A stretch of 64,000 nucleotides of DNA from Clostridia bacterium (GTDB lineage Bacteria > Bacillota > Clostridia > Christensenellales > Aristaeellaceae). The DNA lies in assembly GCA_017524615.1 (NCBI GenBank), contig JAFXVJ010000030.1:17765-81764 (forward strand), in the 5' to 3' direction. Position numbers and translations under genes: made by a program. Shown piece after piece: positions 32,850-41,872 of the stretch (the first letter of the stretch is position 1; each line of letters opens with the position of its first letter). The notes under the pieces are model-generated. The model saw only the letters and a list, made by a program, of their open reading frames with translations, was not told the DNA's origin and did no database searches.

Positions 32850-34319
32850 ATGGAAAACGTGCCGCGTAAAAAATCCAGACGCGCCTTGAAAAAACAAACG
32901 GTGCTGGCGCTGCTGGCAATTGCCGCCGTGGCGATCGCCGTCGCCGCGCATGCGCTGCAAGGCCAGCCGGAGCTTCCCGGCCTGGAGCCCTGGCCGGAGC
33001 CGGTGATGCTGCTGACGGGTGACAAGGAAAGCATTTCTTCGCTGACCGTTGCGCCCCGGGAGGGCGCCGCCTGTCTGCTGGTGCGCGGGGAGGGCGGATT
33101 TTTGCTGGCCGGCGGGGAGAATATGCCCCTGCGGGAGAGCATCGTGAATGAAATGCTGGCGGTGGCGGAGTATCTGCAGGCGGAGAACACCATCCTTGCT
33201 CCCGAGGAATGGGACGCGGACAAAGTGAACCTGGCCGATTTCGGGCTGGATAACCCCTGGGTGCGCCTGGAGATCGCCTATGAGAACGGCAGCCGTGTGG
33301 AGGCGCGCTTTGGCAACGAAGCGCCCAACGAAACGCCCCAGCGGTATTGCCTGGTCAGCGGCGTGCCGGGCCTGTATACTGCGCTGACCGCGGAGACGGA
33401 CGTGTTTTTCTATGACCTGGACGCGCTGCGCGCCTTTGACCAGCCGGAGCTGGACGCTTCCCTGCTGGACCGGATCGACGTGTCCGGGAGCGTCACCCTG
33501 GGGATGTACTATACGCCCAGCGGCTGGTATATGGACGCGCCCCGCCATTATCCCCTGCGGGCGGCCGGGGTGGAAGCGCTGCTGAATCACATCAGCGCCA
33601 TGGCCTTTGACAGCTGCCTGGGGGAGGCGGATGATCTGGATCTGTCGGCCTATGGCTTGGCGGAGCCGGCCCTCACCGTCCGGCTGACCCAGGCGGCCAC
33701 GGTGATCAGCGGGGAAACCACGGAGGGCGAACCGGTGTCCGTGCCGGTGGCGGAAACGGAATATTCCCTGCTGCTGGGCGATGAAACGGGCCGCAGCGGC
33801 GTGTATCTCCTGTGGGAGGGGCGCGTATTCAAGGCCAGCAATTTCCTGCTGGGATTCTGGAAGGAATTGAATCCGGAGGATCTGCTGCTGCAATCGCCTA
33901 TCAATTTTCCCATCAACGATCTGACCCGGGTTTCCCTGCAGGCGCCCGGCGTGGAGGCGGCATATCATATCACGATGGTGGAAAGCGTCACCCCGGACAA
34001 CCGGATCGCCACCGACGAATACGGCCGGATCCTGTATGACTGTGAAGTGACCCGGGAAGGGGAAAACAGCCCCATGGACGCCCAGGCGTTTCTGGACTGG
34101 TACGTGGCCCTGGCCGCGCTGTCGCCGGACGGCCGGCTGCCGAAGGGGTATCAGGTGTCCGGGGAGCCCCGGGCCGCGGTGCTGCTTTCCAACGATCATG
34201 TGAACCGCACGGTGGCGCTGTATCCCTATGACGCGCTGCACGACGCCATCTCGGTGGACGGGGAGGCGCTCTGGTTCGTCAGCCGGAGCTGGCTGGACGG
34301 CGTGCTGGATACACCTTGA
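32850..34319 (+). CDS. DUF4340 domain protein of the Gld-type ABC operon
   Basis: A 489-residue protein with one N-terminal transmembrane helix (VLALLAIAAVAIAVAAHAL) and a long extracytoplasmic region built of repeated alpha-beta units, each with a pattern like NLADFGLDNPWVRLEIAYENG. This is the DUF4340 pattern, commonly encoded after GldG-like genes. The function is unknown; a substrate-presenting or assembly subunit is a reasonable guess only. AAGGAA precedes the ATG. Last gene of the operon. Confidence 0.8.
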   Translation: MENVPRKKSRRALKKQTVLALLAIAAVAIAVAAHALQGQPELPGLEPWPEPVMLLTGDKESISSLTVAPREGAACLLVRGEGGFLLAGGENMPLRESIVNEMLAVAEYLQAENTILAPEEWDADKVNLADFGLDNPWVRLEIAYENGSRVEARFGNEAPNETPQRYCLVSGVPGLYTALTAETDVFFYDLDALRAFDQPELDASLLDRIDVSGSVTLGMYYTPSGWYMDAPRHYPLRAAGVEALLNHISAMAFDSCLGEADDLDLSAYGLAEPALTVRLTQAATVISGETTEGEPVSVPVAETEYSLLLGDETGRSGVYLLWEGRVFKASNFLLGFWKELNPEDLLLQSPINFPINDLTRVSLQAPGVEAAYHITMVESVTPDNRIATDEYGRILYDCEVTREGENSPMDAQAFLDWYVALAALSPDGRLPKGYQVSGEPRAAVLLSNDHVNRTVALYPYDALHDAISVDGEALWFVSRSWLDGVLDTP

Positions 34320-34329
34320 AAAATAACCC

Positions 34330-34358
34330 TTTTCAAGCGGCCTGATTTATCATATAAT
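34330..34358 (+). promoter_or_regulatory. Promoter of galM
   Basis: TTTTCA (34330-34335), 17-bp spacer, TATAAT (34353-34358), 33 bp upstream of the start. Confidence 0.7.
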
Positions 34359-34390
34359 AAAACAAATGATTGTTTACGGAGGGAAAAAAC

Positions 34391-35443
34391 ATGAGCATTA
34401 CCACCAAGCCCTTTGGCATTGACCAGATCGGCCGTCCCATGACCCTGTATACCATGACCAACAAGCTGGGCGCGTCGGTGTCCGTGCTGGATTTCGGGGC
34501 GCATCTGGTGTCCATTCTGGTGCCGGACCGGGAAGGGAAGCTGGCCGATGTGTGTATTGGCTTTGATACCCTGGAGGAATATGACCGGAAGGGCGGCTAT
34601 CCCGGCGCTACCGTGGGCCGGTACGGCAACCGCATCGGCGGCGCGCGCTTCACCCTGAACGGTCAGGAATACACCCTGTTCAAAAATGACGGCAACAATA
34701 ACCTTCATGGCGGCCGGGAAGGCTTCGACAAGAAGTGGTGGCGGGGCCAGACCCTGGAGGGCGAAGGGGAGGACGCCGTCCTCTTTACCTATGTGGCCCA
34801 CGACGGAGAAGAAGGCTTCCCCGGGAAGCTTCACGCTCAGGTGACCTACGCCTGGGATGATCAGTGCCGCCTGTCCATCCGGTATCTGGCCCAGTCGGAC
34901 AAGGATACCGTGGTGAACATGACCAATCACGCCTATTTCAATCTGGCCGGAGCGGGCAACGGCACCGTGCTGGATCACACCCTGCAGATCAACGGCGATT
35001 TCGTGACGGACGTGGACAGCGAACTGATTCCCACCGGCAAGCTGCTTCCCGTGGACGGCACGCTGCTGGATCTGCGCGCGCCGCGGCGCATCGGCGAAGG
35101 CATCGAAGGCATGGATGCCTGCCCCCTGCTCAAGGGCGTCAACGGCTACGATATCAACTATGTGCTCCGGGGAGAGGGCATGAAGGAAGCCGCCGTGCTG
35201 CGGCATGAGGCCAGCGGACGGGAAATGCACGTGTATACCACCGAACCCGGCATTCAGTTCTACAGCGCCCAAGGCATGGATACGACCGGCAAGGGCGGCG
35301 CGCATTACGGCCCTTACGCCGGCGCGGCCCTGGAAACCCAGCACTATCCCGACAGCCCCAACCACCCGGAATTCCCCACCACCACCCTGAAGGCGGGGGA
35401 TACCTACCAGACCACGACTGTATACGCGTTCTCTGCCCGGTAA
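34391..35443 (+). CDS. galM: aldose 1-epimerase
   Basis: A 350-residue galactose mutarotase interconverting alpha and beta anomers of hexoses. Landmarks are GRYGNRIGGARFTLNG near residue 80, NLHGGREGFDKKWW, the catalytic His in NMTNHAYFNLAG near residue 180, and GIQFYSAQG with the catalytic Glu near the C-terminus (TTEPGIQF). The start at 34391 follows GGAGGG. It has its own promoter and terminator and no other Leloir-pathway gene nearby. Confidence 0.93.
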   Translation: MSITTKPFGIDQIGRPMTLYTMTNKLGASVSVLDFGAHLVSILVPDREGKLADVCIGFDTLEEYDRKGGYPGATVGRYGNRIGGARFTLNGQEYTLFKNDGNNNLHGGREGFDKKWWRGQTLEGEGEDAVLFTYVAHDGEEGFPGKLHAQVTYAWDDQCRLSIRYLAQSDKDTVVNMTNHAYFNLAGAGNGTVLDHTLQINGDFVTDVDSELIPTGKLLPVDGTLLDLRAPRRIGEGIEGMDACPLLKGVNGYDINYVLRGEGMKEAAVLRHEASGREMHVYTTEPGIQFYSAQGMDTTGKGGAHYGPYAGAALETQHYPDSPNHPEFPTTTLKAGDTYQTTTVYAFSAR

Positions 35444-35465
35444 ACCGGAATGAATGCAAAAGTGA

Positions 35466-35491
35466 AAGCGCTGCTTCGGCGGCGCTTTTTT
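35466..35491 (+). terminator. Terminator of galM
   Basis: AAGCGCTGC, loop TTCG, GCGGCGCTT then TTTT; the stem contains one T-G pair. Confidence 0.9.
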
Positions 35492-35729
35492 GTGTGTTCG
35501 GCTGTCCGTATGACGGGGAAAGGATCTGCGCAAAAAAGGGCCATTTCGGGAAGAAACAAGACAAAAATGCGCGAAATAAGGATGTATCATCTGGTCGATC
35601 ATTTTCAAAACGGCCTGTCATAAATGCACAGAGCAGTTCATATAAATAGACGAGTGGGAAAACCGAAATGTTTCGTGGACATTGCATAATTCATAAAATT
35701 TTAAGGAGTGTAAACACCGCCTGGGTGGG
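35492..35729. other. Gene-free region upstream of the SH3 protein
   Basis: About 240 bp, more AT-rich than its surroundings. I see no gene, repeat or clear hairpin in it. Confidence 0.5.
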
Positions 35730-35758
35730 TTGGCAAGGGGGAACGCGGGTGATATAAT
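35730..35758 (+). promoter_or_regulatory. Promoter of the SH3-repeat protein gene
   Basis: TTGGCA (35730-35735), 17-bp spacer, TATAAT (35753-35758), 88 bp upstream of the start. Confidence 0.8.
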
Positions 35759-35846
35759 AAAGATCATCCAGACAATGAATGCCTTGGCCGGCACGGCCTG
35801 ACCATAGGGTGCGGAAGAGGCGTTGGAAGAAAGGAAGAGAGTATTC

Positions 35847-37064
35847 ATGAGAAACAGTAAATGGATGAAGGGCGTGGCTGCGGTGCTGGCGCTGGCCGCA
35901 ATGCTGGTTTTCTGTGTTCCTGCGTTGGCGGATAGCCCCGCGGCTCCGAACACCTTCATGGTGATCCGCACGGGCAACAGCGGGAAGCTGAACCTGCGGG
36001 CCCTGCCCACCACGGCCTCTGAATCCCTGGGGCTGTATTCCAATGGCACCACCGTCCTGGTGGAAAGCGCCAGCAACGGCTGGGCTTACGTGCTGGTAAA
36101 CGGCCGCCGGGGCTATATGGCTACCCAGTTCCTGGCCAGGATGACCGACGGCACCAACATCTCTTCGGGCACCGTGATGTATGTGCGGACGGGCAACAGC
36201 GGCAAGCTGAACCTGCGCGTGGGCGCCAGCCAGCAAACCGGCTCCCTGGGCCTGTATGCCAACGGCACCAAGGTGCTGATGATCCAGCGGATCGGCGATT
36301 GGGCTTATGTGAATGTCAATGGGCAGCGCGGCTATATGATGTATAAATTCCTCAGCTTTGACGGCTCTTCCACGCCGGACACGCCCACGGTGGATCCCAC
36401 CAAGGCGGTGGCCATGGTGGTGAAAACGGGCAACAGCGGCAAGCTGAACCTGCGGGAAACGCCCAGCCTGGGCGCCCGTTCCCTGGGCCTGTACGCCAAT
36501 GGCACCGTGCTGCAGGCGGTCAGCCTGGGCAACGGCTGGCACTGGGTGAGCGTAAACGGCAAGATCGGCTATATGATGAGCCAGTTCCTGGCGTCCTATA
36601 CGGCCCCCGTTATACCGCCTGAGGTCGTTACGCCCTCCACCATGTATATCCGCACGGGCAACAGCGGGAAACTGAACCTGCGCGCCCTGCCCACCACGGA
36701 TTCTAATTCCCTGGGCCTGTATCCCAATGATATGGCGGTCACCGTGTTGGCCACCACCGGCGAATGGGCCAATGTGGCCGTGGATGGCAAAATGGGCTAT
36801 ATGATGCTGAAGTTCCTGACCGCTACGGCGCCCGGCAGTCCCGTTACCCCGCCCAGCGTCATTGGCACCGCTGTCGTGCGTCAGCCCAGCAATTCCTATG
36901 TGAATTTGCGCTCCTCCCAGAACAGCGAAATCAATAACGTGATCGCCCAGGTGCCCAGCGGCACGGTGGTGGATGTGCTTTCCTGGGGCAATGTGTGGTG
37001 CAGGATTAGGCTGACCAACGGCCAGGAGGGCTACATGGTGGCCCACTATCTTGAAAAGAAATAA
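35847..37064 (+). CDS. secreted protein with five bacterial SH3 repeats
   Basis: A 405-residue exported protein. The signal peptide ends near VPALADS (residue 31). Five SH3_3-type repeats follow, each of about 60 residues plus linkers. Four share the core RTGNSGKLNLR, with SLGLY and GYM as later landmarks; the fifth is divergent (QPSNSYVNLRSSQ). Such domains bind cell-wall peptides, so a cell-surface role is likely; no enzyme domain is present. The repeat cores are similar at DNA level too, and could recombine. ATG at 35847 follows AAGGAAGAG; an upstream TTG is less likely. Confidence 0.85.
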   Translation: MRNSKWMKGVAAVLALAAMLVFCVPALADSPAAPNTFMVIRTGNSGKLNLRALPTTASESLGLYSNGTTVLVESASNGWAYVLVNGRRGYMATQFLARMTDGTNISSGTVMYVRTGNSGKLNLRVGASQQTGSLGLYANGTKVLMIQRIGDWAYVNVNGQRGYMMYKFLSFDGSSTPDTPTVDPTKAVAMVVKTGNSGKLNLRETPSLGARSLGLYANGTVLQAVSLGNGWHWVSVNGKIGYMMSQFLASYTAPVIPPEVVTPSTMYIRTGNSGKLNLRALPTTDSNSLGLYPNDMAVTVLATTGEWANVAVDGKMGYMMLKFLTATAPGSPVTPPSVIGTAVVRQPSNSYVNLRSSQNSEINNVIAQVPSGTVVDVLSWGNVWCRIRLTNGQEGYMVAHYLEKK

Positions 37065-37237
37065 TGCGGCACACCCCCGGCGGGGTTTGCCGCCTGCACA
37101 GGCTGATTTTTTCCGCGGAAGCTTCGGTTTCCGCGGTTTTTTCTTTTGTTGCCGGAATGAAATACATTCGCAAAGATATTCATAAAAATGTCAAAGGGCC
37201 AAACGCCCAAAAACGACAAAATATTTGCAAAATGGTA

Positions 37238-37266
37238 TTGACATGCGGCGCGTGCTGTGGTTTAAT
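37238..37266 (+). promoter_or_regulatory. Promoter of the polyamine operon
   Basis: TTGACA (37238-37243), 17-bp spacer, TTTAAT (37261-37266). The predicted transcription start is near 37273, just before the two operator palindromes. Confidence 0.85.
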
Positions 37267-37279
37267 GTTTTCTGCCGAA

Positions 37280-37334
37280 AAGTTTAGTGATTCTAAACTT
37301 CGGGCAGTGATTCCGGGTTTAGTAAAAGTAAACC
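37280..37334 (+). promoter_or_regulatory. Two operator palindromes for the XRE-cupin repressor
   Basis: Site 1 (37281-37299): AGTTTAG, 5 bp, CTAAACT, perfect; the repeat extends one base further on each side. Site 2 (37316-37334): GGTTTAG, 5 bp, GTAAACC, one mismatch. Shared pattern RGTTTAG-N5-STAAACY, centres 35 bp apart. Both lie between the predicted start of transcription and the regulator gene, which fits autorepression by blocking elongation. Confidence 0.75.
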
Positions 37335-37349
37335 GTCCGGGGAGGAGGG

Positions 37350-37898
37350 ATGCGCTTGAATATCGGCGAAAAGCTGCGGCGGCTGCGCCTGAAGAGGAAT
37401 CTGACCCAGGAAGAAATGGCGGATCGGTGCGAGCTGAGCAAGGGGTTCATTTCTCAGGTGGAAAGGGATCTGGCCTCGCCCTCCATTGCCACCCTGACGG
37501 ATATGCTGGAATGCCTGGGCAGCAACCTGAAGGATTTCTTCTCTGAAACGGAAGCGGAAAAAACCGTGTACGCCCGGAGCGACATGTTTGTGAAGGAGGA
37601 CGATGGCCTGCTGCGGGGCAGCATCACCTGGCTGGTGCCCAGCGCCCAGAAAAATGAGATGGAGCCCATCCTGGTGGAACTGGGGGAAGGGGGACAGACC
37701 CAGGAAATGCCCCCCCACGAGGGCGAGGAATTCGGCTATGTCCTGTCCGGCGCGATCGCATTGCACATAGGCGGCAAGCAGCATCGGGTGAAAACGGGGG
37801 AAAGCTTCAGCCTCCATCCCAGCGCCGCCCATTTCATCGAGAACAGCGGCAAGCGAAAGGCCCAATTCCTCTGGGTGTCCACCCCGCCAAATTTTTAA
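37350..37898 (+). CDS. XRE-family regulator with C-terminal cupin domain
   Basis: A 182-residue cytoplasmic repressor type. Residues 3-60 are a Cro/CI helix-turn-helix (GEKLRRLRLKRNLTQEEMA, LSKGFISQVERD). Residues 110-180 are a cupin (PHEGEEFGYVLSGAIALHIG), where the small-molecule effector probably binds. PuuR-like proteins with this layout control polyamine genes, and here potABCD follow directly. GGAGGAGGG lies against the ATG at 37350; a TTG two codons later has better spacing and may be the real start. Confidence 0.85.
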   Translation: MRLNIGEKLRRLRLKRNLTQEEMADRCELSKGFISQVERDLASPSIATLTDMLECLGSNLKDFFSETEAEKTVYARSDMFVKEDDGLLRGSITWLVPSAQKNEMEPILVELGEGGQTQEMPPHEGEEFGYVLSGAIALHIGGKQHRVKTGESFSLHPSAAHFIENSGKRKAQFLWVSTPPNF

Positions 37899-37920
37899 CG
37901 CATGATCGGAGGTTTTTTCC

Positions 37921-38994
37921 ATGGAGGAGCAGCGCCTGATAACCCTGGAGAATATTCACAAGGAATACGATGGAGTGACCGTCCTGGATAACATCAACCT
38001 CTACATTCGCAAAAAGGAATTCGTCACGCTGCTGGGCCCGTCCGGCTGCGGGAAAACCACCACCCTGCGTATCATCGGCGGCTTTGAAAACGCCGATTCG
38101 GGCCGAGTGATTTTTGACGGCCACGATATTTCCGGCATACCGCCCTACAAGCGCAGGGTGAACACGGTGTTTCAGAAGTACGCCCTGTTTCCGCATCTGA
38201 ATGTGAAGGACAACATCGCCTTTGGCCTGAAGCTGAAAAAAATACCCAAGGATGAGATTGCCCGGCGGGTGGATTATATGCTGGACCTGGTGAACCTGAA
38301 GGGGTTCGGCAAGCGCAGCGTGGATTCTCTGTCCGGCGGCCAGCAGCAGCGAATCGCCATCGCGCGGGCCCTGGTGAACGAGCCTGAAGTGCTTTTGCTG
38401 GATGAGCCCCTGGGCGCGCTGGATTTGAAGCTGCGCAAGGGAATGCAGCTGGAGCTCAAATCCATGCAGCAGCGCTTGGGCATCACCTTCCTGTACGTGA
38501 CCCACGATCAGGAGGAAGCCCTGACCATGAGCGACACCATCGTGGTGATGAACGGCGGCAAAATCCTGCAGATCGGCACGCCCAAATCCATCTACGACGA
38601 GCCGAATAACGCCTTCGTGGCCAACTTCATCGGGGAAAGCAACATTTTCCCCGGCATCATGGTGCATGACGAACTGGCGCATTTCTGCGGCGGGGATTTC
38701 CCCTGCGTGGACTCCGGCTTCGGCGAGGATCAGCCGGTGGACGTGGTGATCCGGCCGGAGGATGTGCTGCTGGTGGGCGAGGACGTTGGCCAGGTGACGG
38801 GCGTGATCAAATCCGTGCTGTTCAAGGGCGTGCATTATGAAATGATGATCGACGCCGGCCATTCCACCTGGAAGGTGCATTCCACCACCATGCAGCCGGA
38901 GGGCAGCCGGGTGGGCCTGGCGGTGGTGCCCTTCAACATCCACATCATGCACCCCATGGAAAACGCTCAGCCCCGGGAGGAAGAAGCGCAATGA
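37921..38994 (+). CDS. potA: spermidine/putrescine ABC transporter ATPase
   Basis: A 357-residue importer ATPase. Walker [10 protein letters not shown] near residue 40, Q-loop [11 protein letters not shown], signature [15 protein letters not shown], Walker [13 protein letters not shown] and switch His in [10 protein letters not shown]. The C-terminal TOBE-type regulatory domain starts near residue 245. GGAGG precedes the ATG. First transporter gene after the XRE-cupin regulator; its end overlaps potB by 4 bp. Confidence 0.95.
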   Translation: MEEQRLITLENIHKEYDGVTVLDNINLYIRKKEFVTLLGPSGCGKTTTLRIIGGFENADSGRVIFDGHDISGIPPYKRRVNTVFQKYALFPHLNVKDNIAFGLKLKKIPKDEIARRVDYMLDLVNLKGFGKRSVDSLSGGQQQRIAIARALVNEPEVLLLDEPLGALDLKLRKGMQLELKSMQQRLGITFLYVTHDQEEALTMSDTIVVMNGGKILQIGTPKSIYDEPNNAFVANFIGESNIFPGIMVHDELAHFCGGDFPCVDSGFGEDQPVDVVIRPEDVLLVGEDVGQVTGVIKSVLFKGVHYEMMIDAGHSTWKVHSTTMQPEGSRVGLAVVPFNIHIMHPMENAQPREEEAQ

Positions 38995-40010
38995 CCGATT
39001 TTCATGTGCCCGTATGGGGCTATTGGATGATGGGCCTGGGCTTCGCGGCCTTCGTGGCGCTGCTCATCAGCTACATCCATAAAAACCGGGGATTCAGGCG
39101 GCCCATTTTCGCGTCGCCCTACGTGCTGTGGATCATCGTGTTCACCGTGATCCCCTGCCTGCTGGTGGCCTATTTCTCCTTTACCGATCCCCAGGGCAAC
39201 TTCACCTTCGATAATTTCAAGAATTTCTGGGACAGCAATTTCAACGCCCGCAAGGCCATGGATCCGGAACTGATCAGGCAGTACGAGGACATGGGGCTGA
39301 CGCTGAATGATCTGGGCCTGAGCCGGGACTCCATCAACATCGACACGCTGGTGTTCTCCCTGTGGATGGCCTTCCTGTGCACGGTGATCTGCCTGCTGCT
39401 GGGGTATCCCGCGGCCCACATCATGGCGGACAGGGAATTCAAGCTGGGGCCCACGCTGGTGATCCTCTTCATCGTGCCCATGTGGATGAATTTCCTGCTG
39501 CGCACCATCGCCATGATGAGCCTGCTGGAGGACAACGGTCTGATCAATTCCGTGCTGGAAATGATCGGCGTGGGCAGGCAGAAGCTGCTGAACAACCTGG
39601 CGGCGGTCCAGCTGGGCATGGTGTACAATTTCCTGCCCTTTATGGTGTTCCCCATTTACAACGTGCTCAACAAAATGGATTACAAGCTGTCCGAGGCCGC
39701 CATGGACCTGGGCTGCGACAAATGGCAGACGTTCTATAAGGTCACGCTGCCCCTGTCGGTGCCTGGGGTGGTCAGCGGCATCACGATGGTGTTCATGCCC
39801 GCCGTCACCACCTTCTATATTTCCCGCCTGCTGGGCGGCGGCAAGGTGCAATTGTTCGGCGACCTGATCGAGGCGAAGTTCCTTTCCACCAGCCTGAACG
39901 AATGGAACGTGGGCAGCGCCCTGAGCCTGATCATGATGATCCTGATCCTGGCCTCCCTGGGCCTGCTGCGCAAGGTGGACCCGGAAGGGGAAGGGGGCGG
40001 CATCGTATGA
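38991..40010 (+). CDS. potB: spermidine/putrescine ABC transporter permease
   Basis: A 339-residue permease with about seven hydrophobic segments. The ABC-permease EAA loop is [20 protein letters not shown] near residue 230. It has an extra N-terminal helix ([20 protein letters not shown]) compared with E. coli PotB. It overlaps potA by 4 bp and potC by 4 bp (ATGA), so the three are translationally coupled. Confidence 0.93.
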   Translation: MTDFHVPVWGYWMMGLGFAAFVALLISYIHKNRGFRRPIFASPYVLWIIVFTVIPCLLVAYFSFTDPQGNFTFDNFKNFWDSNFNARKAMDPELIRQYEDMGLTLNDLGLSRDSINIDTLVFSLWMAFLCTVICLLLGYPAAHIMADREFKLGPTLVILFIVPMWMNFLLRTIAMMSLLEDNGLINSVLEMIGVGRQKLLNNLAAVQLGMVYNFLPFMVFPIYNVLNKMDYKLSEAAMDLGCDKWQTFYKVTLPLSVPGVVSGITMVFMPAVTTFYISRLLGGGKVQLFGDLIEAKFLSTSLNEWNVGSALSLIMMILILASLGLLRKVDPEGEGGGIV

Positions 40011-40774
40011 AAACGATCAAGCGCATTTATCTGGGGCTGATCCTCCTGTTCCTCTACATTCCCATCGCGGTGCTGATCATTCAATCCTTCAACGCCGGGG
40101 AGAGCCGCGCCAAATGGGAAGGCTTTTCCTTCATCTGGTACGGCAAGCTCTTTGAAGATCCCAACATCATGAACGCCCTGTGGATCACGGTGAGCATCGC
40201 TGTGCTGGCCGCCCTGTTTTCCACCATCCTGGGCACCCTGGCGGCCATCGGCATCCACGCCATGCGCAAGCGGCCCCAGGCCCTGATGCTGACGCTGAAC
40301 AATATCCCCATGACCATGCCGGATATTGTCACCGGCATCAGCCTCATGCTCCTGTTCATCTTCACCAAGGTGGAGCGCGGATACGTGACCATGCTGCTGG
40401 CCCACATCACCTTCGACGTGCCCTATGTGATCCTGTCTGTGATGCCCAAACTGCAGCAGATGAACAAGAACAGCTACGAAGCGGCGCTGGACCTGGGGGC
40501 CACCCCCATGTACGCCCTGTTTCACGTGATCCTGCCCGAGGTGATGCCGGGGGTGATCACCGGCGCGATGCTGGCCTTCACCCTGTCGCTGGACGATTTC
40601 ACCATCAGCTATTTCACCACTTCGCCCCTGGTGCAGAACCTGTCCACCCTCATTTATTCCCAGGCCCGCAAGGGCATCAAGCCCACCATGAACGCGCTGT
40701 CCGCGCTCATGTTCGTGGTCCTGCTGGTTCTGCTTTTGCTGGTCAACAAGCGGACCGACAAGCAGGAACAATAA
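40007..40774 (+). CDS. potC: spermidine/putrescine ABC transporter permease
   Basis: A 255-residue permease with six transmembrane helices. The EAA loop EAALDLGATPMYALFHVILP is near residue 160. The start is the ATG of the ATGA overlap with potB. It pairs with PotB to form the membrane channel. Confidence 0.93.
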   Translation: MKTIKRIYLGLILLFLYIPIAVLIIQSFNAGESRAKWEGFSFIWYGKLFEDPNIMNALWITVSIAVLAALFSTILGTLAAIGIHAMRKRPQALMLTLNNIPMTMPDIVTGISLMLLFIFTKVERGYVTMLLAHITFDVPYVILSVMPKLQQMNKNSYEAALDLGATPMYALFHVILPEVMPGVITGAMLAFTLSLDDFTISYFTTSPLVQNLSTLIYSQARKGIKPTMNALSALMFVVLLVLLLLVNKRTDKQEQ

Positions 40775-40801
40775 TCATCTTTTGAACGGAGGACGCGACC
40801 C

Positions 40802-41872
40802 ATGAAAAAGAAAACCCTGATCATTGCCCTGGCTGTCCTGGCCGCCGTGGCCGTCGCTGCGGTTGTGCTGATTCTGAACCGGGGCGGGGAAAAAAAGCCC
40901 ACCGGCCAGGTGGTCAATGTGTACAACTGGTACGATTACATGGATGAAGAGGTGTTCGACCTGTTCGAGGAAGAAACCGGCATCCACGTGAACAAGATGT
41001 ATTTCACCACCAACGAGGACATGATGGTACAGGTGCGGGTCAGCCCCGGGGCCTATGACCTGGTGTTCCCCTCCGATTACTGCGTGGAGCGCATGATTTC
41101 GGAAAACATGCTGGCGGAGATCAATTTCGACAATGTGCCCAATTTCTCCAACGTCAGCAAGGATCTGGTGAACCCGGACTACGACCCCGAGAACAAATAC
41201 AGCGTACCCTTCATGTGGGGCACCGTGGGCATCCTGTACAACACCACCATGGTGGATGAACCGGTGGATTCCTGGGGCATCCTGTGGGATGAAAAATACG
41301 CCGACAACATCATCATGCTGGATTCCATCCGCGATACCATGGGCGTGGCCCTCAAATACCTGGGCTATTCCATGAACACCCGGGAGGTGTCCGAGCTGAA
41401 GGCCGCCACGGATAAGCTGATCGAGCAGAAGCCCCTGGTGAAGGCGTATTACGTGGACGAGACCAAGGACAAGATGGTGGCGGGAGAAGCCGCCCTGGCC
41501 GTGGTTTATTCCGGCGACGCCCTCTATGCCATCGAAAAGAACGAGGATCTGGCTTATGTGGTGCCCAAGGAAGGCAGCAACGTGTGGATCGACCCCATGG
41601 TGATCCCCGCCACCGCCAAGAACAAGGAAAACGCCGAAAAGCTGATCGACTTCCTGTGCCGCCCCGACATCGCCAAGAAGAACTGCGAATACATCTGGTA
41701 TTCGTCCCCCAACGCCGCGGCCATCGAACTGATGGGCGAGGATTACACCGAGAACGCCACCATCAACCCCTCCGAGGAAGTGATCGCCAACTGCGAATTC
41801 TTCCATGACATTCCCGATAACTTCCTCACCATCTACAATTCTTTCTGGAGCCAGGTAAAGAATGCGCGCTGA
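40802..41872 (+). CDS. potD: spermidine/putrescine-binding protein
   Basis: A 356-residue polyamine-binding protein. An N-terminal hydrophobic helix (residues 5-26) is followed directly by the mature fold: VYNWYDYMDEEVFDLFE, FPSDYCVERMI and FMWGTVGILYN. There is no lipobox Cys, so it is either membrane-tethered by an uncleaved helix or released by signal peptidase, unlike most Gram-positive lipoprotein versions. The last 11 bp overlap the start of the phosphodiester-glycosidase gene. A fossil of a second potD copy lies at 43203-43361. Confidence 0.93.
   Translation: MKKKTLIIALAVLAAVAVAAVVLILNRGGEKKPTGQVVNVYNWYDYMDEEVFDLFEEETGIHVNKMYFTTNEDMMVQVRVSPGAYDLVFPSDYCVERMISENMLAEINFDNVPNFSNVSKDLVNPDYDPENKYSVPFMWGTVGILYNTTMVDEPVDSWGILWDEKYADNIIMLDSIRDTMGVALKYLGYSMNTREVSELKAATDKLIEQKPLVKAYYVDETKDKMVAGEAALAVVYSGDALYAIEKNEDLAYVVPKEGSNVWIDPMVIPATAKNKENAEKLIDFLCRPDIAKKNCEYIWYSSPNAAAIELMGEDYTENATINPSEEVIANCEFFHDIPDNFLTIYNSFWSQVKNAR

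Noticed and set aside
30920-33223. 767-residue minus-strand frame
   Set aside because: Antisense to the permease and GldG-like genes, low-complexity composition, no ribosome site or motif.
35940-37040. Regularly spaced DNA repeats that could suggest a CRISPR array
   Set aside because: The repeats are in frame and encode the RTGNSGKLNLR core of SH3 domains; there are no constant-length spacers.
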